Assembly (NCBI RefSeq): GCF_011022235.1
Contig: NZ_JAAIYP010000007.1
Coordinates: 186,001-250,000, forward strand
Reading direction: 5' to 3'
DNA: 64,000 nt
From: Magnetospirillum aberrantis SpK
GTDB taxonomy: Bacteria; Pseudomonadota; Alphaproteobacteria; Rhodospirillales; Magnetospirillaceae
Shown: positions 45,158 through 54,443 of the stretch, piece after piece
How the letters are laid out: the number at the start of each line of letters is the position of its first letter
Position numbering within the stretch: position 1 is the first letter of the stretch
The notes under the pieces: generated by a model
Databases searched by the model: none
Told to the model about the DNA's origin: nothing
Seen by the model: only the letters and a program-made list of their open reading frames with translations
Made by a program: the position numbers and the translations under genes

Positions 45158-46042
45158 TCAGGCCTCCGTCTTGGGAGCGCGCGAGGCCAGCCAGCCCTCG
45201 CAGCACGCCTTGGCCAGCGCACGCACGCGGCCGATATAGGATTGACGTTCGGTGACCGAAATCACCCCGCGCGCGTCCAGCAGGTTGAAGCGGTGCGAGG
45301 CCTTGATGCACTGGTCGTAGGCGGGCAACGCCAGACCGGCCTTCAGCAGCGCCTCGCATTCCTTTTCCGCGTCGAGGAAGTGGCGGTACAGCATCTCGGT
45401 GTCGGCATGCTCGAAATTGTGGGCGGAATATTCCTTCTCGGCCTGAAGGAACACATCGCCGTACTTCACGCCCTCGCCGTTAAAATCCAGGTCGTAGACG
45501 TTCTCGACGCCCTGGATGTACATGGCCAGACGTTCAAGGCCATAGGTCAGCTCGACCGCCACCGGGTCGCATTCGATGCCGCCGACCTGTTGGAAATAGG
45601 TGAACTGAGTCACCTCCATGCCGTCGCACCATACTTCCCAGCCCAGGCCCCAGGCGCCCAGCGTCGGGCTTTCCCAATCGTCCTCGACGAAGCGGATGTC
45701 GTGGGCCAGCGGATCGACGCCCAGACGGCGCAGGGATTCCAGATAAAGCTCTTGCGAATTGGCGGGTGACGGCTTCAGCAGCACCTGGAACTGATAATAA
45801 TGCTGAAGACGGTTCGGGTTCTCGCCATAGCGGCCGTCCTTGGGCCGGCGCGACGGCTGCACATAGGCGGCCTTCCACGGATCGGGACCCAGCGCGCGCA
45901 ACGTGGTGGCCGGGTGGAAGGTCCCGGCACCCACCTCCATGTCATAGGGCTGGAGGATGACGCAGCCTTGCTCGGCCCAGAAGTTCTGCAAGGTCAGGAT
46001 CAGTTGTTGGAAGCTGGGCTTCTTGGCGCCGCTGTGGCCCAT
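45158..46042 (-). CDS. glyQ: Glycyl-tRNA synthetase alpha subunit
   Basis: A 294-residue class II catalytic subunit. Motifs: [78 protein letters not shown] and [15 protein letters not shown]. The start [10 protein letters not shown] agrees with homologues; the frame is open upstream. Its promoter faces the divergent DUF59 gene across 152 bases. It activates glycine and charges tRNA-Gly with GlyS. Confidence 0.96.
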   Translation of the reverse strand: MGHSGAKKPSFQQLILTLQNFWAEQGCVILQPYDMEVGAGTFHPATTLRALGPDPWKAAYVQPSRRPKDGRYGENPNRLQHYYQFQVLLKPSPANSQELYLESLRRLGVDPLAHDIRFVEDDWESPTLGAWGLGWEVWCDGMEVTQFTYFQQVGGIECDPVAVELTYGLERLAMYIQGVENVYDLDFNGEGVKYGDVFLQAEKEYSAHNFEHADTEMLYRHFLDAEKECEALLKAGLALPAYDQCIKASHRFNLLDARGVISVTERQSYIGRVRALAKACCEGWLASRAPKTEA

Positions 46043-46194
46043 GGAATTCCGCCATTCATAGGGTGAAGGAAGTCGGTCGGCAAACCTAACCACCACGCCC
46101 AACGCGGTCAAGCGGGCCTTGACCGCCCTCAAGGTCCGAAACGCCCCGGCGGCATAGGCTGCACAAACACCCTGGAACAATTCCGGTTCGCGCC

Positions 46195-46488
46195 ATGATC
46201 ACCCAGACCCAAGCCATCGAAGCCCTGCGCGGCGTCATCGACCCTGACGTCGGCATCAACATCGTCGACCTGGGCATGGTCGAACGGGTCGTCGCCGACG
46301 AGGACGGCGTCAGGGTCGCGTTGATCATGACCACCCCGGCCTGTCCGCAAAGCGGCTACCTGCGCGACGAGAGCCTCCACCTGCTGCGACAGGCCGGCGC
46401 CGTCATGGCGACGGTGGAGGTGCTGGACGCGCCCTTGTGGTCGCCCGAACGGCTGAGCCCGGCGGCCCGGCAAAGCCTGGGGTGGTAG
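46195..46488 (+). CDS. MIP18/DUF59 metal-sulfur cluster assembly-like protein
   Basis: A 97-residue protein with the DUF59 signature: [23 protein letters not shown] followed by [19 protein letters not shown], where the Cys in the PxCP turn is the conserved residue. Such proteins help insert or mature Fe-S clusters; PaaD-like members serve oxygenases. It is followed after 2 bases by an NnrS-like membrane protein, a pair suggestive of nitrogen-oxide metabolism. No denitrification gene is in the window. Confidence 0.8.
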   Translation: MITQTQAIEALRGVIDPDVGINIVDLGMVERVVADEDGVRVALIMTTPACPQSGYLRDESLHLLRQAGAVMATVEVLDAPLWSPERLSPAARQSLGW

Positions 46489-46490
46489 CC

Positions 46491-47546
46491 ATGCATCCGC
46501 GCCTTCCGCTTGTCCTGCTGCTGGGCGGCGCCGTCAGCCTGTTGACCGGCTTGGCGGCGGGCGAGGCCCGGCTGGGACTTGCCCTCGACCTGGATTTCGT
46601 CCACCTGCACGGGCCGCTGATGGTGTGCGGCTTCTTCGGCACGGTCATCGGCATCGAACGCGCGGTGGCTCTGGGCCGGCCGTGGGCTTTCGCCGCCCCC
46701 TTCGCCACCGGCGGCGGCGGTCTGTTGCTGGTGGCCGGCGCCGAGAGCGCCGGCGCCATCTCGTTGACCCTGGGCTCCCTGGTGTTCCTGGCCGTCGCCG
46801 GGGTGGTGGCGCGGCGCCAGCCGGAACCGTTCACCCGCCTTTTGGCCCTGGCCGCCCTGGCCTGGGCCATGGGCAATTTGCTGTGGGCCACGGGTGCTGC
46901 GGTATCCGAGGTGGTGCCGCTGTGGGCGTCGTTCCTGGTTCTCACCATCGCCGGCGAACGGCTGGAACTGTCGCGTTTCATGAAGCCATGGCGCTGGCGC
47001 GATCCGTCGCTGGCGGTCCCGGTGGTTCTGATCGGCGGCGGCGCGGGATTGGCGGCGGCCCAGTTGCCCTGGGCCTGGACCGCCTTCGGCCTGGGCTGCG
47101 TGGCGATGGTGGCGTGGGCGATGGTCAACGACGTGGCCCGCCGGACCATCCGCCAGCCCGGCCTGACCCGCTATGTGGCGGTCTGCCTGTTGTCGGGCTA
47201 TGTGTGGCTGGGGATTGGCGGCCTGTTGATGCCCGCGCTCGACGCCGGCATTGAATCCCTGCGCTATGACGCGGCGTTGCATGCGCTGTTCGTCGGCTTC
47301 GTCTTTTCCATGGTGTTCGGCCACGCCCCCGTCATCCTGCCGGCCGTGCTCAAGGTGCGGCTGCCGTTCGCCCTTTATTTCTATGTGCCGTTGACGGTGT
47401 TGCACCTGTCGCTGGTGCTGCGGCTGGCCGGTGATCTGGCGGAAAACGACGGGTTGCGGCTGGCCGGCGGCATGCTCAACGGCCTGACGGTGGTGGGATT
47501 CGCCCTGATGGTGGTGACGACCATCCTGCGCCACCGCCGGACCTGA
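46491..47546 (+). CDS. NnrS-like polytopic membrane protein
   Basis: A 351-residue protein with about eleven or twelve helices. Histidine-bearing positions recall NnrS: HLHGPLMVCGFFGTVIGIERAV near the start and ALHALFVGFVFSMVFGHAPVILPAVL late. NnrS proteins are haem- and copper-containing NO-response proteins, usually somewhat longer. Start two bases after the DUF59 stop implies cotranscription. Function under nitrosative or respiratory conditions is inferred. Convergent with hrpB, 3 bases apart. Confidence 0.6.
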   Translation: MHPRLPLVLLLGGAVSLLTGLAAGEARLGLALDLDFVHLHGPLMVCGFFGTVIGIERAVALGRPWAFAAPFATGGGGLLLVAGAESAGAISLTLGSLVFLAVAGVVARRQPEPFTRLLALAALAWAMGNLLWATGAAVSEVVPLWASFLVLTIAGERLELSRFMKPWRWRDPSLAVPVVLIGGGAGLAAAQLPWAWTAFGLGCVAMVAWAMVNDVARRTIRQPGLTRYVAVCLLSGYVWLGIGGLLMPALDAGIESLRYDAALHALFVGFVFSMVFGHAPVILPAVLKVRLPFALYFYVPLTVLHLSLVLRLAGDLAENDGLRLAGGMLNGLTVVGFALMVVTTILRHRRT

Positions 47547-47549
47547 ACG

Positions 47550-50051
47550 TTACCGACGCGGCTTGGCCCGCGCGGTGGGCTCCGCCTGCATGGGGTCGTC
47601 GGGCCACCAATGCTTGGGGTATTGCCCCTTCAGGTCGGCCTTGACCGCGTGATAGGCGTTGGCCCAGAAGCTCGCGAGATCCTGGGTCACCTGCACCGGC
47701 CGCCGTGCCGGCGACAACAGGTGCAGCAACAGCGGCACCTTGCCGCCCAGGATACGCGGGGTGTCGGCACAGCCGAACATTTCCTGAAGACGCACCGCCA
47801 GCACCGGCACCTCGCCGGAATAGTCGATGGGCACCCGGCTGCCCGAGGGTACGGTGACATGGGTCGGCACCAATTCGTCCAGCCGGCGCGACAATTCCCA
47901 CGGCACCAAGCCGCGCAAGGCCTGTGACAAGTCCAGGCGGGTCAGATGGGCGCGCCGGGTGATGCCGGAAAGATAGGGCGCCAGCCATTCCCCAAGTCCG
48001 TCCAGCAACGCCGGGTCGGACAGATCGGGCCAGCCGCCGTCGGGGTCGAGCCGGCGCAACAGGCCGACGCGCTCGCGCCATTTCATCAACTCGTCGGTCC
48101 AGGGCAGACAGGCCAACCCCATGGCCCGCACCCCCTCGGCCATGGCGGCGGCCAAGGCGTCGGGCGCGGCGTCCTCCAACTTCTGTTCGTCCAGCACCAG
48201 GGCGAACAGCCGGCGCTGGCGGCTGGCCCGCACCAATTCCTCGCGGCGGTCCCAGACCACCGCCTGCTCGGTGCGGATGGACTCGGCGAAATGGTCCTCG
48301 ATCTCGGCCTTGCTCAGGGCGGCGGCCAGGAAGATGCGGGCCTCGCGCCGGTCGCCGTCCAGTTCTGCCGCCACCAGCCATTCCTCGGCGCTCAAGGGTT
48401 CGGCATCGGCGAACAGCGCGCCGCGTCCGCCCGACAGGGCATAGCGCGGCTCGCCTCCTGGCCGGCGCCGCGCTATGCGGTCGGGATAGGCGAAGGCCAG
48501 AACGATGCCGGCATCGCGCCCGTCGCCGTCTTCCTGTCCCGGTTTCAGGCCGACACGGCGGCGCCATTCCTTGGCCGCCTGACGCACGCGGGCCAGGGCG
48601 CCACGGTCCACGGTCAGTCCCCGCACCTGCTCCCCCTGCCCGCGCACGGCGTCGAGACGTAGCCGCACATCGGAATCGCGAAATCCCCGCTCGGCCTTGA
48701 CGACGTCACGCTCGCCCAGGATCGCCGCCAGATCACAGGCCAGCCCGCCCAACCCCAGGCCGCGCGCCTTCAACACCATGTGGGCCAGACGCGGATGCAT
48801 GGCGAGACGGTTCATGGCCCGGCCGTGGGCGGTGATGCGGCCGGTGTCGTCCACCGCCCCCAATTCGGCCAGCAACTCGCGGGCCTGGGCCAGCGACGCG
48901 GCCGGCGGCGCGTCCAGCCACGCCAACGCCCCCGCGTCATGGATGCCCCATTGCGCCAGATCAAGCGCCAGCGGCGCCAGGTCGGCCTCGGCGATCTCGG
49001 GGGCGGTGTAGGGAACAAGCGCCCGGTCCTCGGCCTCGGGCCACAGGCGATAGCACACCCCCGGCGCGGTGCGGCCGGCGCGGCCCCGGCGCTGATCGGC
49101 CGAAGCCCGGCTGACCGGCAACGTCACCAGCCGGGTCATGCCCGAGGTCGGATCGAAGCGCGGCACCCGCATCTGGCCGCCGTCCACCACCACCCGCACA
49201 CCATCGATGGTCAGCGAGGTTTCGGCGATGGCGGTGGCCAGCACCACCTTGCGCCCGCCCCCTTCCCGCCGGATGGCGCGGTCCTGGGCCTCGGCCGGCA
49301 GATCGCCATACAAAGGCGCCAGCGTCACGCCGCGCGCCGCCGGGCTTTCGCCCAACAACGCCTCGACCCGCCGGATCTCCCCGGCACCGGGAAGGAAGAC
49401 CAGGATGTCGCCCTCTTCCTCGGCCAGCGCCTGGGTCACCGCGCTGGACACCGCCTCGGCGAAACGGCGCGGTTCGGGCCGGGACAGGAAGCGGGTTTCC
49501 ACGGGAAAGGCCCGCCCCTCGCTGGTCAGCACCGGCACGCCGCCCATGAGAGCGGCCACCGGCCCACCGTCCAGCGTCGCCGACATCACCAGGATCTTCA
49601 GGTCGTCGCGCAACGCGCCCTGGCTTTCCAGACACAGCGCCAATCCCAGATCGGCGTTGAGCGATCGTTCGTGGAACTCGTCGAAGATCACCAGCCCCAC
49701 CCCCGGCAGGCTGGGATCGTCCTGAAGCATGCGGGTCAGGATACCCTCGGTCACCACCTCGACACGGGTGGCGGCCGACACCCTGGATTCGAAGCGGATA
49801 CGGTAGCCCACGGTCTGGCCCACCGCCTCGCCCAAGGTTTCGGCCATGCGCGCGGCGGCCGCGCGCGCCGCCAGACGGCGCGGTTCCAACATGACGACGC
49901 GCTTGCCCGCCAGCCACGGCGCGTCCAGCAGGGCCAGCGGTACTCCGGTGGTCTTGCCGGCACCGGGCGGCGCCTGGAGCACCAGCCCGCACGCGGCGGC
50001 CAGCGCGGTACGGATGTCGGGAAGGATGGCGGCGATGGGCAACTGGGTCAT
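47550..50051 (-). CDS. hrpB: ATP-dependent helicase HrpB
   Basis: An 833-residue DEAH-box helicase. Visible: Walker A APPGAGKTTGVPLALL, LEPRRLAARAAAARMAE, the DEFHER Walker B, SATLDGGPVAALM, the conserved ATNIAE-like ATAIAETSLTIDGV, QRRGRAGRTAPGVCYRLW, and the HrpB-type C-terminus (WANAYHAVKADLKGQYPKHW). The ATG with AAGG six bases upstream is chosen. An RNA-processing role is assumed from the family. Confidence 0.93.
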   Translation of the reverse strand: MTQLPIAAILPDIRTALAAACGLVLQAPPGAGKTTGVPLALLDAPWLAGKRVVMLEPRRLAARAAAARMAETLGEAVGQTVGYRIRFESRVSAATRVEVVTEGILTRMLQDDPSLPGVGLVIFDEFHERSLNADLGLALCLESQGALRDDLKILVMSATLDGGPVAALMGGVPVLTSEGRAFPVETRFLSRPEPRRFAEAVSSAVTQALAEEEGDILVFLPGAGEIRRVEALLGESPAARGVTLAPLYGDLPAEAQDRAIRREGGGRKVVLATAIAETSLTIDGVRVVVDGGQMRVPRFDPTSGMTRLVTLPVSRASADQRRGRAGRTAPGVCYRLWPEAEDRALVPYTAPEIAEADLAPLALDLAQWGIHDAGALAWLDAPPAASLAQARELLAELGAVDDTGRITAHGRAMNRLAMHPRLAHMVLKARGLGLGGLACDLAAILGERDVVKAERGFRDSDVRLRLDAVRGQGEQVRGLTVDRGALARVRQAAKEWRRRVGLKPGQEDGDGRDAGIVLAFAYPDRIARRRPGGEPRYALSGGRGALFADAEPLSAEEWLVAAELDGDRREARIFLAAALSKAEIEDHFAESIRTEQAVVWDRREELVRASRQRRLFALVLDEQKLEDAAPDALAAAMAEGVRAMGLACLPWTDELMKWRERVGLLRRLDPDGGWPDLSDPALLDGLGEWLAPYLSGITRRAHLTRLDLSQALRGLVPWELSRRLDELVPTHVTVPSGSRVPIDYSGEVPVLAVRLQEMFGCADTPRILGGKVPLLLHLLSPARRPVQVTQDLASFWANAYHAVKADLKGQYPKHWWPDDPMQAEPTARAKPRR

Positions 50052-50417
50052 GCCCAGCCTTTTAACCGAAAGCGCCCCGCCACTTAAGCGCATTTCCCCG
50101 GCACCTACCCGGTTGCAGTTCAGGCAAATGTGAATGATAATGCCGCCCGAACGCGCCTTGACGAAAAAAGGAGAGCAAAGCCCGCCGGCGCCACCTGTTG
50201 CCATTCGGCCCTGTCGCCGACCGCCCGTCCGCACGGGGGGGTGGGCGTAGCGGCAGACACAGTCGGATCGGCACGCGCCCAAAAATCAAGGGGTGCCCGG
50301 CCTAAATTTCGCCACGGTATTTGTTCATTCTGCCGATACTGGGCGGCAGTTCCGTCCCCAGACCGGCGTCGAGGACATCGCGTTCGGATTTCAACACGTG
50401 GAAGATCTCGGGAGATC
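50052..50417. other. Intergenic region between hrpB and cytochrome c
   Basis: No convincing gene in 366 bases. A partial Fur-like AATGATAAT at about 50131-50140, a GGAG-preceded run without a good frame, and a GC-poor stretch (AAATTTCGCCACGGTATTTGT near 50304) that may hold the cytochrome promoter. Confidence 0.4.
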
Positions 50418-50420
50418 ATG

Positions 50421-50780
50421 ATGCTCAACAAGAAGGTCGGTCTGGCTCTCGCCGCCATGCTGCTCGCCCCCGTCGCCGCCAACGCCGCCGATGCTCCGAA
50501 GGCGTTCAACCAGTGCAAGGCCTGCCACAAGGTGGAAGCCGGCAAGCACGGCGTCGGCCCGTCCCTGGCCGGTGTTTTCGGCGCCAAGGCCGGTCACGCC
50601 GAAGGCTTCAAGTACTCCCAGAAGCACCTGGACTCGGGCATGACCTGGGACGAAGCCAGCCTCTCCAAGTACCTGGCCGACCCCAAGGGCACCATTCCGG
50701 GCAACAAGATGGCCTTCGCCGGCCTGAAGAACCCCGACGACATCAAGGCCGTCATCGAATACCTGAAGACCCTGAAGTAG
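50421..50780 (+). CDS. Class I cytochrome c
   Basis: A 119-residue periplasmic monohaem cytochrome. Signal peptide MLNKKVGLALAAMLLAPVAANA, haem motif CKACH (32-36), GVGPSLAGVFG and distal Met in GNKMAFAGLKNPDD. Size and the KCxxCH-like N-terminus fit the c2/c550 group. It carries electrons between periplasmic oxidoreductases. Two tandem ATG codons occur; the second is chosen because GGGAG lies six bases before it. Confidence 0.94.
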   Translation: MLNKKVGLALAAMLLAPVAANAADAPKAFNQCKACHKVEAGKHGVGPSLAGVFGAKAGHAEGFKYSQKHLDSGMTWDEASLSKYLADPKGTIPGNKMAFAGLKNPDDIKAVIEYLKTLK

Positions 50781-50808
50781 TCGCTTCGGGCCTTTCCAGG
50801 CATCGCGG

Positions 50809-50845
50809 ACGCCGTCGCCCCAGCGGGCGGCGGCGTTCTGCTTTT
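50809..50845 (+). terminator. Terminator after cytochrome c
   Basis: A 12-bp stem (ACGCCGTCGCCC/GGGCGGCGGCGT, one G-T wobble) with loop CAGC, followed by TCTGCTTTT. Confidence 0.8.
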
Positions 50846-50849
50846 CATG

Positions 50850-51533
50850 TCAGGATTGACGGGCTTTCAACGCCTGGGCGATCCCCCGCCGCCACAGGCC
50901 GATGTCGATGGCCGCATGCGAGGTGACTTCCAGACGGTCGTCGTTCAAGGCGTCGCCGCCATGTTCGGCCGCCCAGCGCGCCACGGCCTGATCGCGCTGA
51001 CGCACCAGAGCCACCACCAACGGCCGATACAGCCCCAGCAACGCCGTCAGCCAGCGGCCAACCCGGCCACCGCTGCCCACCCCGTCCACATGGAAACATG
51101 GCAGGATGCGGGCCACCGTGTCGGCGTCGTACCACGATTCGCCGGTCACCCAACGGTTCGTGGTGAACAATTCCGAGGCGAAGCCATGATGGCCCAACCC
51201 CACGGCCACCAGATGGCAAGGGGAATCGGCGCCCCCCACCGCCACCTGCGGCCGACATCCGACCGGCATGCCCATGGGACGCACGAACAGGTGGGCGTGG
51301 CCGAACTCACCCTGGCGATGGCAATGGAAATAATACTGGGAATGGCTGGCGAAGTCGTAGACGTCGCCGGTGGGGTAATGACGATAGGGTTCGACCGCGT
51401 CTCCCCCCACCAAAAGAGCGCGCGGCGAGGTTCCCGCCGCGCGCATGCCCGCTTCGATCGCGGCAAGCTGTTCCCCCGCCTCTGCCATGTCGGCAAGATC
51501 GCCGGGCGAGAGGTGCGAGGGATCAAGGGTCAT
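50850..51533 (-). CDS. Conserved hypothetical protein coupled to a TAXI binding protein
   Basis: A 227-residue soluble protein with many His, Tyr and Arg: HYPTGDVYDFASHSQYYFH, HRQGEFGHAHLF, CHLVAVGLGHHGFASELFT, TNRWVTGESWYD. The His-rich core suggests metal or phosphate binding, but no family can be named with confidence (a DUF6969-type protein is possible). Its ATG overlaps the stop of the TAXI gene (ATGA), so the two are translationally coupled. No signal peptide seen. Confidence 0.6.
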   Translation of the reverse strand: MTLDPSHLSPGDLADMAEAGEQLAAIEAGMRAAGTSPRALLVGGDAVEPYRHYPTGDVYDFASHSQYYFHCHRQGEFGHAHLFVRPMGMPVGCRPQVAVGGADSPCHLVAVGLGHHGFASELFTTNRWVTGESWYDADTVARILPCFHVDGVGSGGRVGRWLTALLGLYRPLVVALVRQRDQAVARWAAEHGGDALNDDRLEVTSHAAIDIGLWRRGIAQALKARQS

Positions 51534-52504
51534 TTCGCCAACCCCGTTTCCTCGTAGAACGCGCGGGCCCCGTCATGCAGGGGAATGGCGATCCCTTCGT
51601 GGGCGCTGTCTCCCTTGTTCAGTCCTTTGAGCACCGGATGCAGACGGGTGAAGGCCGGGAAGTTGACGTGGATGGCCTTGAGCACGTCGCGCACCTCGTC
51701 GTCGGTCATCTTGGTGGTGGTGGTCAACACCGCCTTCAATTGCAACGAAGGCACGTCTTCCTTGACGCCATCGTACAGACCGTGGCGCAGGGCCGCCTTG
51801 CTCATCCACGGGTTGCGCTTGAGCCACGGCTCGATGGATTTCCCCTTTATCGGCACCAGGGTGGCGTTGCATTCCTCGACCGTGGCGACCACTTCCGGCA
51901 TGGGATGGATGCCGGTGAAGAAAGCGGCGTCGATGTTGCCTTCGCACAGCGCCTGGGCTTCCTCGACCAGATCCAACTCGACCGCCGGGGCGAGATCGCC
52001 TTCGGACAGCCCCGCCGCCTCAAGCACCAGTTCGGCCATGGTCCGCTGGAACGATCCCGGCCGGCCCAGGTTGACACGCTTGCCCTTGAGGTCGGCCACG
52101 CTGTCGATGCCCGCCCCTTGACGGGCGACCACCGCCACCGCTTCGCCATGCAGGCTCATCACCGCGCGCAACTCGGGCATGGGGCCGCTGTCGCGGAAGG
52201 CGTCGGCGCCCTGGGCAGCCTGGACGGCGGCCCGCGACTGCACGATGGCGAAATCGGTCTCGCCCGATTTCAACGCCGCCAGATTGGCCGCCGACCCCGA
52301 GGATGGCGCCACCGCGCAATTGGCGTCGTGCGGGTGTTCCTTGTTGATGACGCGGCACAACGCACCGGCGGTGGGATAATAAAATCCCGTCACCTCGCCG
52401 GAACCGATCACCATGGTACGGCGTTCGGCCGAGGCCGGTGCCGACAGCAAAAGACCAAGAACGCACCCGAAGGCCGTCGCAACGTGTTTCGCCTTCACCT
52501 TCAC
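51530..52504 (-). CDS. TAXI-family TRAP solute-binding protein
   Basis: A 324-residue periplasmic protein with signal peptide (VATAFGCVLGLLLSAPASA). Typical TAXI motifs: VIGSGEVTGFYYPTAGALCR, CAVAPSSGSAANLAALKSGE, DFAIVQS, and LKGKRVNLGRPGSFQRTMAE. It should bind a small acid such as glutamate or a C4 compound. No TRAP membrane subunit (DctQM/4TM-12TM) is adjacent, so it may work with one elsewhere or as a sensor. The downstream coupled protein is unusual. Confidence 0.9.
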   Translation of the reverse strand: MKVKAKHVATAFGCVLGLLLSAPASAERRTMVIGSGEVTGFYYPTAGALCRVINKEHPHDANCAVAPSSGSAANLAALKSGETDFAIVQSRAAVQAAQGADAFRDSGPMPELRAVMSLHGEAVAVVARQGAGIDSVADLKGKRVNLGRPGSFQRTMAELVLEAAGLSEGDLAPAVELDLVEEAQALCEGNIDAAFFTGIHPMPEVVATVEECNATLVPIKGKSIEPWLKRNPWMSKAALRHGLYDGVKEDVPSLQLKAVLTTTTKMTDDEVRDVLKAIHVNFPAFTRLHPVLKGLNKGDSAHEGIAIPLHDGARAFYEETGLAK

Positions 52505-52703
52505 TCCTGGGCTCGATGTTTGAATGTGCGCGGATCATAGCCCGGACACGCCCGGAACCAAAGCCCGCTGCTCCAGATCCATGGTTTTCGAACATAAGAA
52601 TCCTAAAAATTGCCGGCTATTTTAAGAATCCCGTTTGCCATCACCTTCACAAATGGTAACAATCGACGCGATCGATGACTGGATACCGGGGGAGGGAGTA
52701 ATC

Positions 52704-53465
52704 GTGAGGAAGTTCTGGCTTCTGATCGCTTCGGCTGCGGCCTTGACCGTCGCCGCCATTACCCCCGCCAGTGCCATCCAATGCGTCCAGTACGCTCGCG
52801 AGGCTTCGGGCATCAACCTCAAGGGCGATGCCTGGAAGTGGTGGAACGCCGCCAGCGGCCTTTACGACCGTGGCCGCAATCCCCGCGACGGCGCCGTCCT
52901 GGTCTTCACGCGCCAAGGCTCCATGCGTTATGGCCACGTTTCCGTGGTCACCCGCGTACTGAGCAACCGTCTGGTCCTGGTTGACCACGCCAATTGGGCG
53001 CCGGTTCGCAGTTCGGGCCGTGGTGCCATCACCACCGCCGTTCCGGTGCTGGACGTGTCGCCCAAGAACGACTGGACCCAGGTCCGCGTCTGGTATCCGC
53101 CAAGCAACGATTTCGGCAGCCGCGTGTATCGTACCGAAGGCTACGTCTATCAGCCGCGCGATCCCAACATGGCCCGCCCTGCAATTCACAAGGTCGCGGT
53201 CAGCAAGGCCGCCCAGATGTTCCCGACCACCTCCCAGAAATCCGCCCGCCATCAGGTCAAGCCGCTGGAAACCTCGCGCAGCGAGGAAGCCGCTCCCCTG
53301 GTCAAGGCCATTTCGGCCGAAGCCGTGGTCAAGGCCGCCATCGCCACCGGCGAGATTCAGGCCGCCACCAACGACGCCCCGGACATGATCAAGGTGGCCA
53401 AGACGGTGTTCCGGTCGGGCGCCTCGACGCCGGCCAACGATCTGAACAGCCTGCTGTTCAACTGA
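52704..53465 (+). CDS. CHAP-domain peptidoglycan hydrolase (secreted)
   Basis: A 253-residue protein starting with GTG behind GGGAGGGAG. The signal peptide MRKFWLLIASAAALTVAAIT ends in PASA. The CHAP domain (about 25-140) has the catalytic Cys in IQCVQYAREASG, the GDAWKWWNAASG stretch, NPRDGAVLVF and catalytic His in MRYGHVSVV, with DHANW as the third residue region. It should cleave peptidoglycan cross-bridges or amides in the periplasm. The C-terminal 110 residues are Ala/Lys-rich without recognised domain. Confidence 0.85.
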   Translation: MRKFWLLIASAAALTVAAITPASAIQCVQYAREASGINLKGDAWKWWNAASGLYDRGRNPRDGAVLVFTRQGSMRYGHVSVVTRVLSNRLVLVDHANWAPVRSSGRGAITTAVPVLDVSPKNDWTQVRVWYPPSNDFGSRVYRTEGYVYQPRDPNMARPAIHKVAVSKAAQMFPTTSQKSARHQVKPLETSRSEEAAPLVKAISAEAVVKAAIATGEIQAATNDAPDMIKVAKTVFRSGASTPANDLNSLLFN

Positions 53466-53490
53466 TCCAAGGACCGATTTCCCATGATCG

Positions 53491-53520
53491 CGGCCGTCAC
53501 TTTCGGGTGACGGCCGTTTT
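53491..53520 (+). terminator. Terminator after the CHAP gene
   Basis: A perfect 10-bp stem CGGCCGTCAC/GTGACGGCCG around TTTCGG, followed by TTTT. Confidence 0.9.
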
Positions 53521-53705
53521 CGTTTGCCCCGTCGCAAGCGCCTCTCGCTCCTCCCCCCACTTTCGGGCAGTTCTAAACTGTGCAAAACCTGCCCGTGGGT
53601 AGGCAAAAACCCACACTTATCATTTGCGCTTACGCCCAGGCCGCGTATGATGTCGCTCTCTCGGGTAGGGTTCGTTGGGGGCCCCGGAGAGTTTGGAAGG
53701 AAGCC

Positions 53706-54335
53706 ATGGGCGTCCAAAGCAACAAGCCGATCGACATTGTCATCGCCGAAAAGAATCCGCTGCTGCAAAGCAGCTTGGTCAAGCTGTTCGCCGGGGACGA
53801 ACGCTTTTGCCTGGCGGCGGTTACCGCCGATGGCGAAAAATTCCTCGAAGCCTGCGAACGCATGCGGTTCGACGTCGGCATCATCGGTTGGGAAATGCCC
53901 GGCCTGGATGGCCGCGGCGTCCTGCAAGCCCTGCGCAACCGCACCGATGGCCCGCGCGTCATCGTCTATACCGGCAGCCCGAACCCGGACGTTCCGCGTC
54001 AGGCCATGACCTTGGGCGCCGCCGGGTTCTGCTCCAAGCGGGAAACGCCGGAGCAGTTGCTCGACACCATCCAGGCGGTGGCGGCCGGACGCATGGTGTT
54101 CCCGTTCATCGACGTCTCCAGCCTGGCGTCCGACCCGCTGGCCGGACTGACCCCGCGCGAACGGGAATTGCTGGCCGCCCTGGCCGGGGGCTTGACCAAC
54201 CAGCAGATGGCCAGCCAGTTGGACATCTCGCTTAATACCGTCAAGTTCCACCTGAAGAACCTGTACGACAAGCTTGGCGTCGGCAACCGCGCCCAGGCGG
54301 TGGCCTTTTACCTCAAGGGGCGCGAGGGCCGTTAG
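53706..54335 (+). CDS. LuxR-type regulator with a non-phosphorylatable receiver
   Basis: A 209-residue NarL/FixJ-like protein. The receiver region (about 8-125) has lost its chemistry: the acidic pair reads E15-K16 (IVIAEKNPLL) and the phosphoacceptor position is G61 (FDVGIIGWEMPGLDG), though T89 and K111 remain. The LuxR HTH (about 146-205) is intact: LTPRERELLAALAGGLTNQQ and NTVKFHLKNLYDKLGVGNR. It must be switched without phosphorylation or act constitutively. GGAAGG precedes the ATG. The targets are unknown; cytochrome b561 follows after 108 bases. Confidence 0.88.
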   Translation: MGVQSNKPIDIVIAEKNPLLQSSLVKLFAGDERFCLAAVTADGEKFLEACERMRFDVGIIGWEMPGLDGRGVLQALRNRTDGPRVIVYTGSPNPDVPRQAMTLGAAGFCSKRETPEQLLDTIQAVAAGRMVFPFIDVSSLASDPLAGLTPRERELLAALAGGLTNQQMASQLDISLNTVKFHLKNLYDKLGVGNRAQAVAFYLKGREGR

Positions 54336-54407
54336 TGCTCTGACGCATCTGAATGCTTCAATGGATTAGGGCCGTTCAGGTTGGGTTCATGAAGAACGCA
54401 GCATGGT

Positions 54408-54435
54408 GTGCTCCACGACCAACAGCGTGGAGCAC
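54408..54435 (+). promoter_or_regulatory. 10-bp hairpin enclosing the b561 ribosome-binding site
   Basis: GTGCTCCACG and CGTGGAGCAC form a perfect 10-bp stem with loop ACCAACAG. The GGAG within the 3' arm (54429-54432) is the only Shine-Dalgarno-like sequence before the cytochrome b561 ATG (54444). It may sequester translation initiation or end the upstream regulator transcript; there is no T-run. Confidence 0.4.
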
Positions 54436-54443
54436 CCTCGGCT

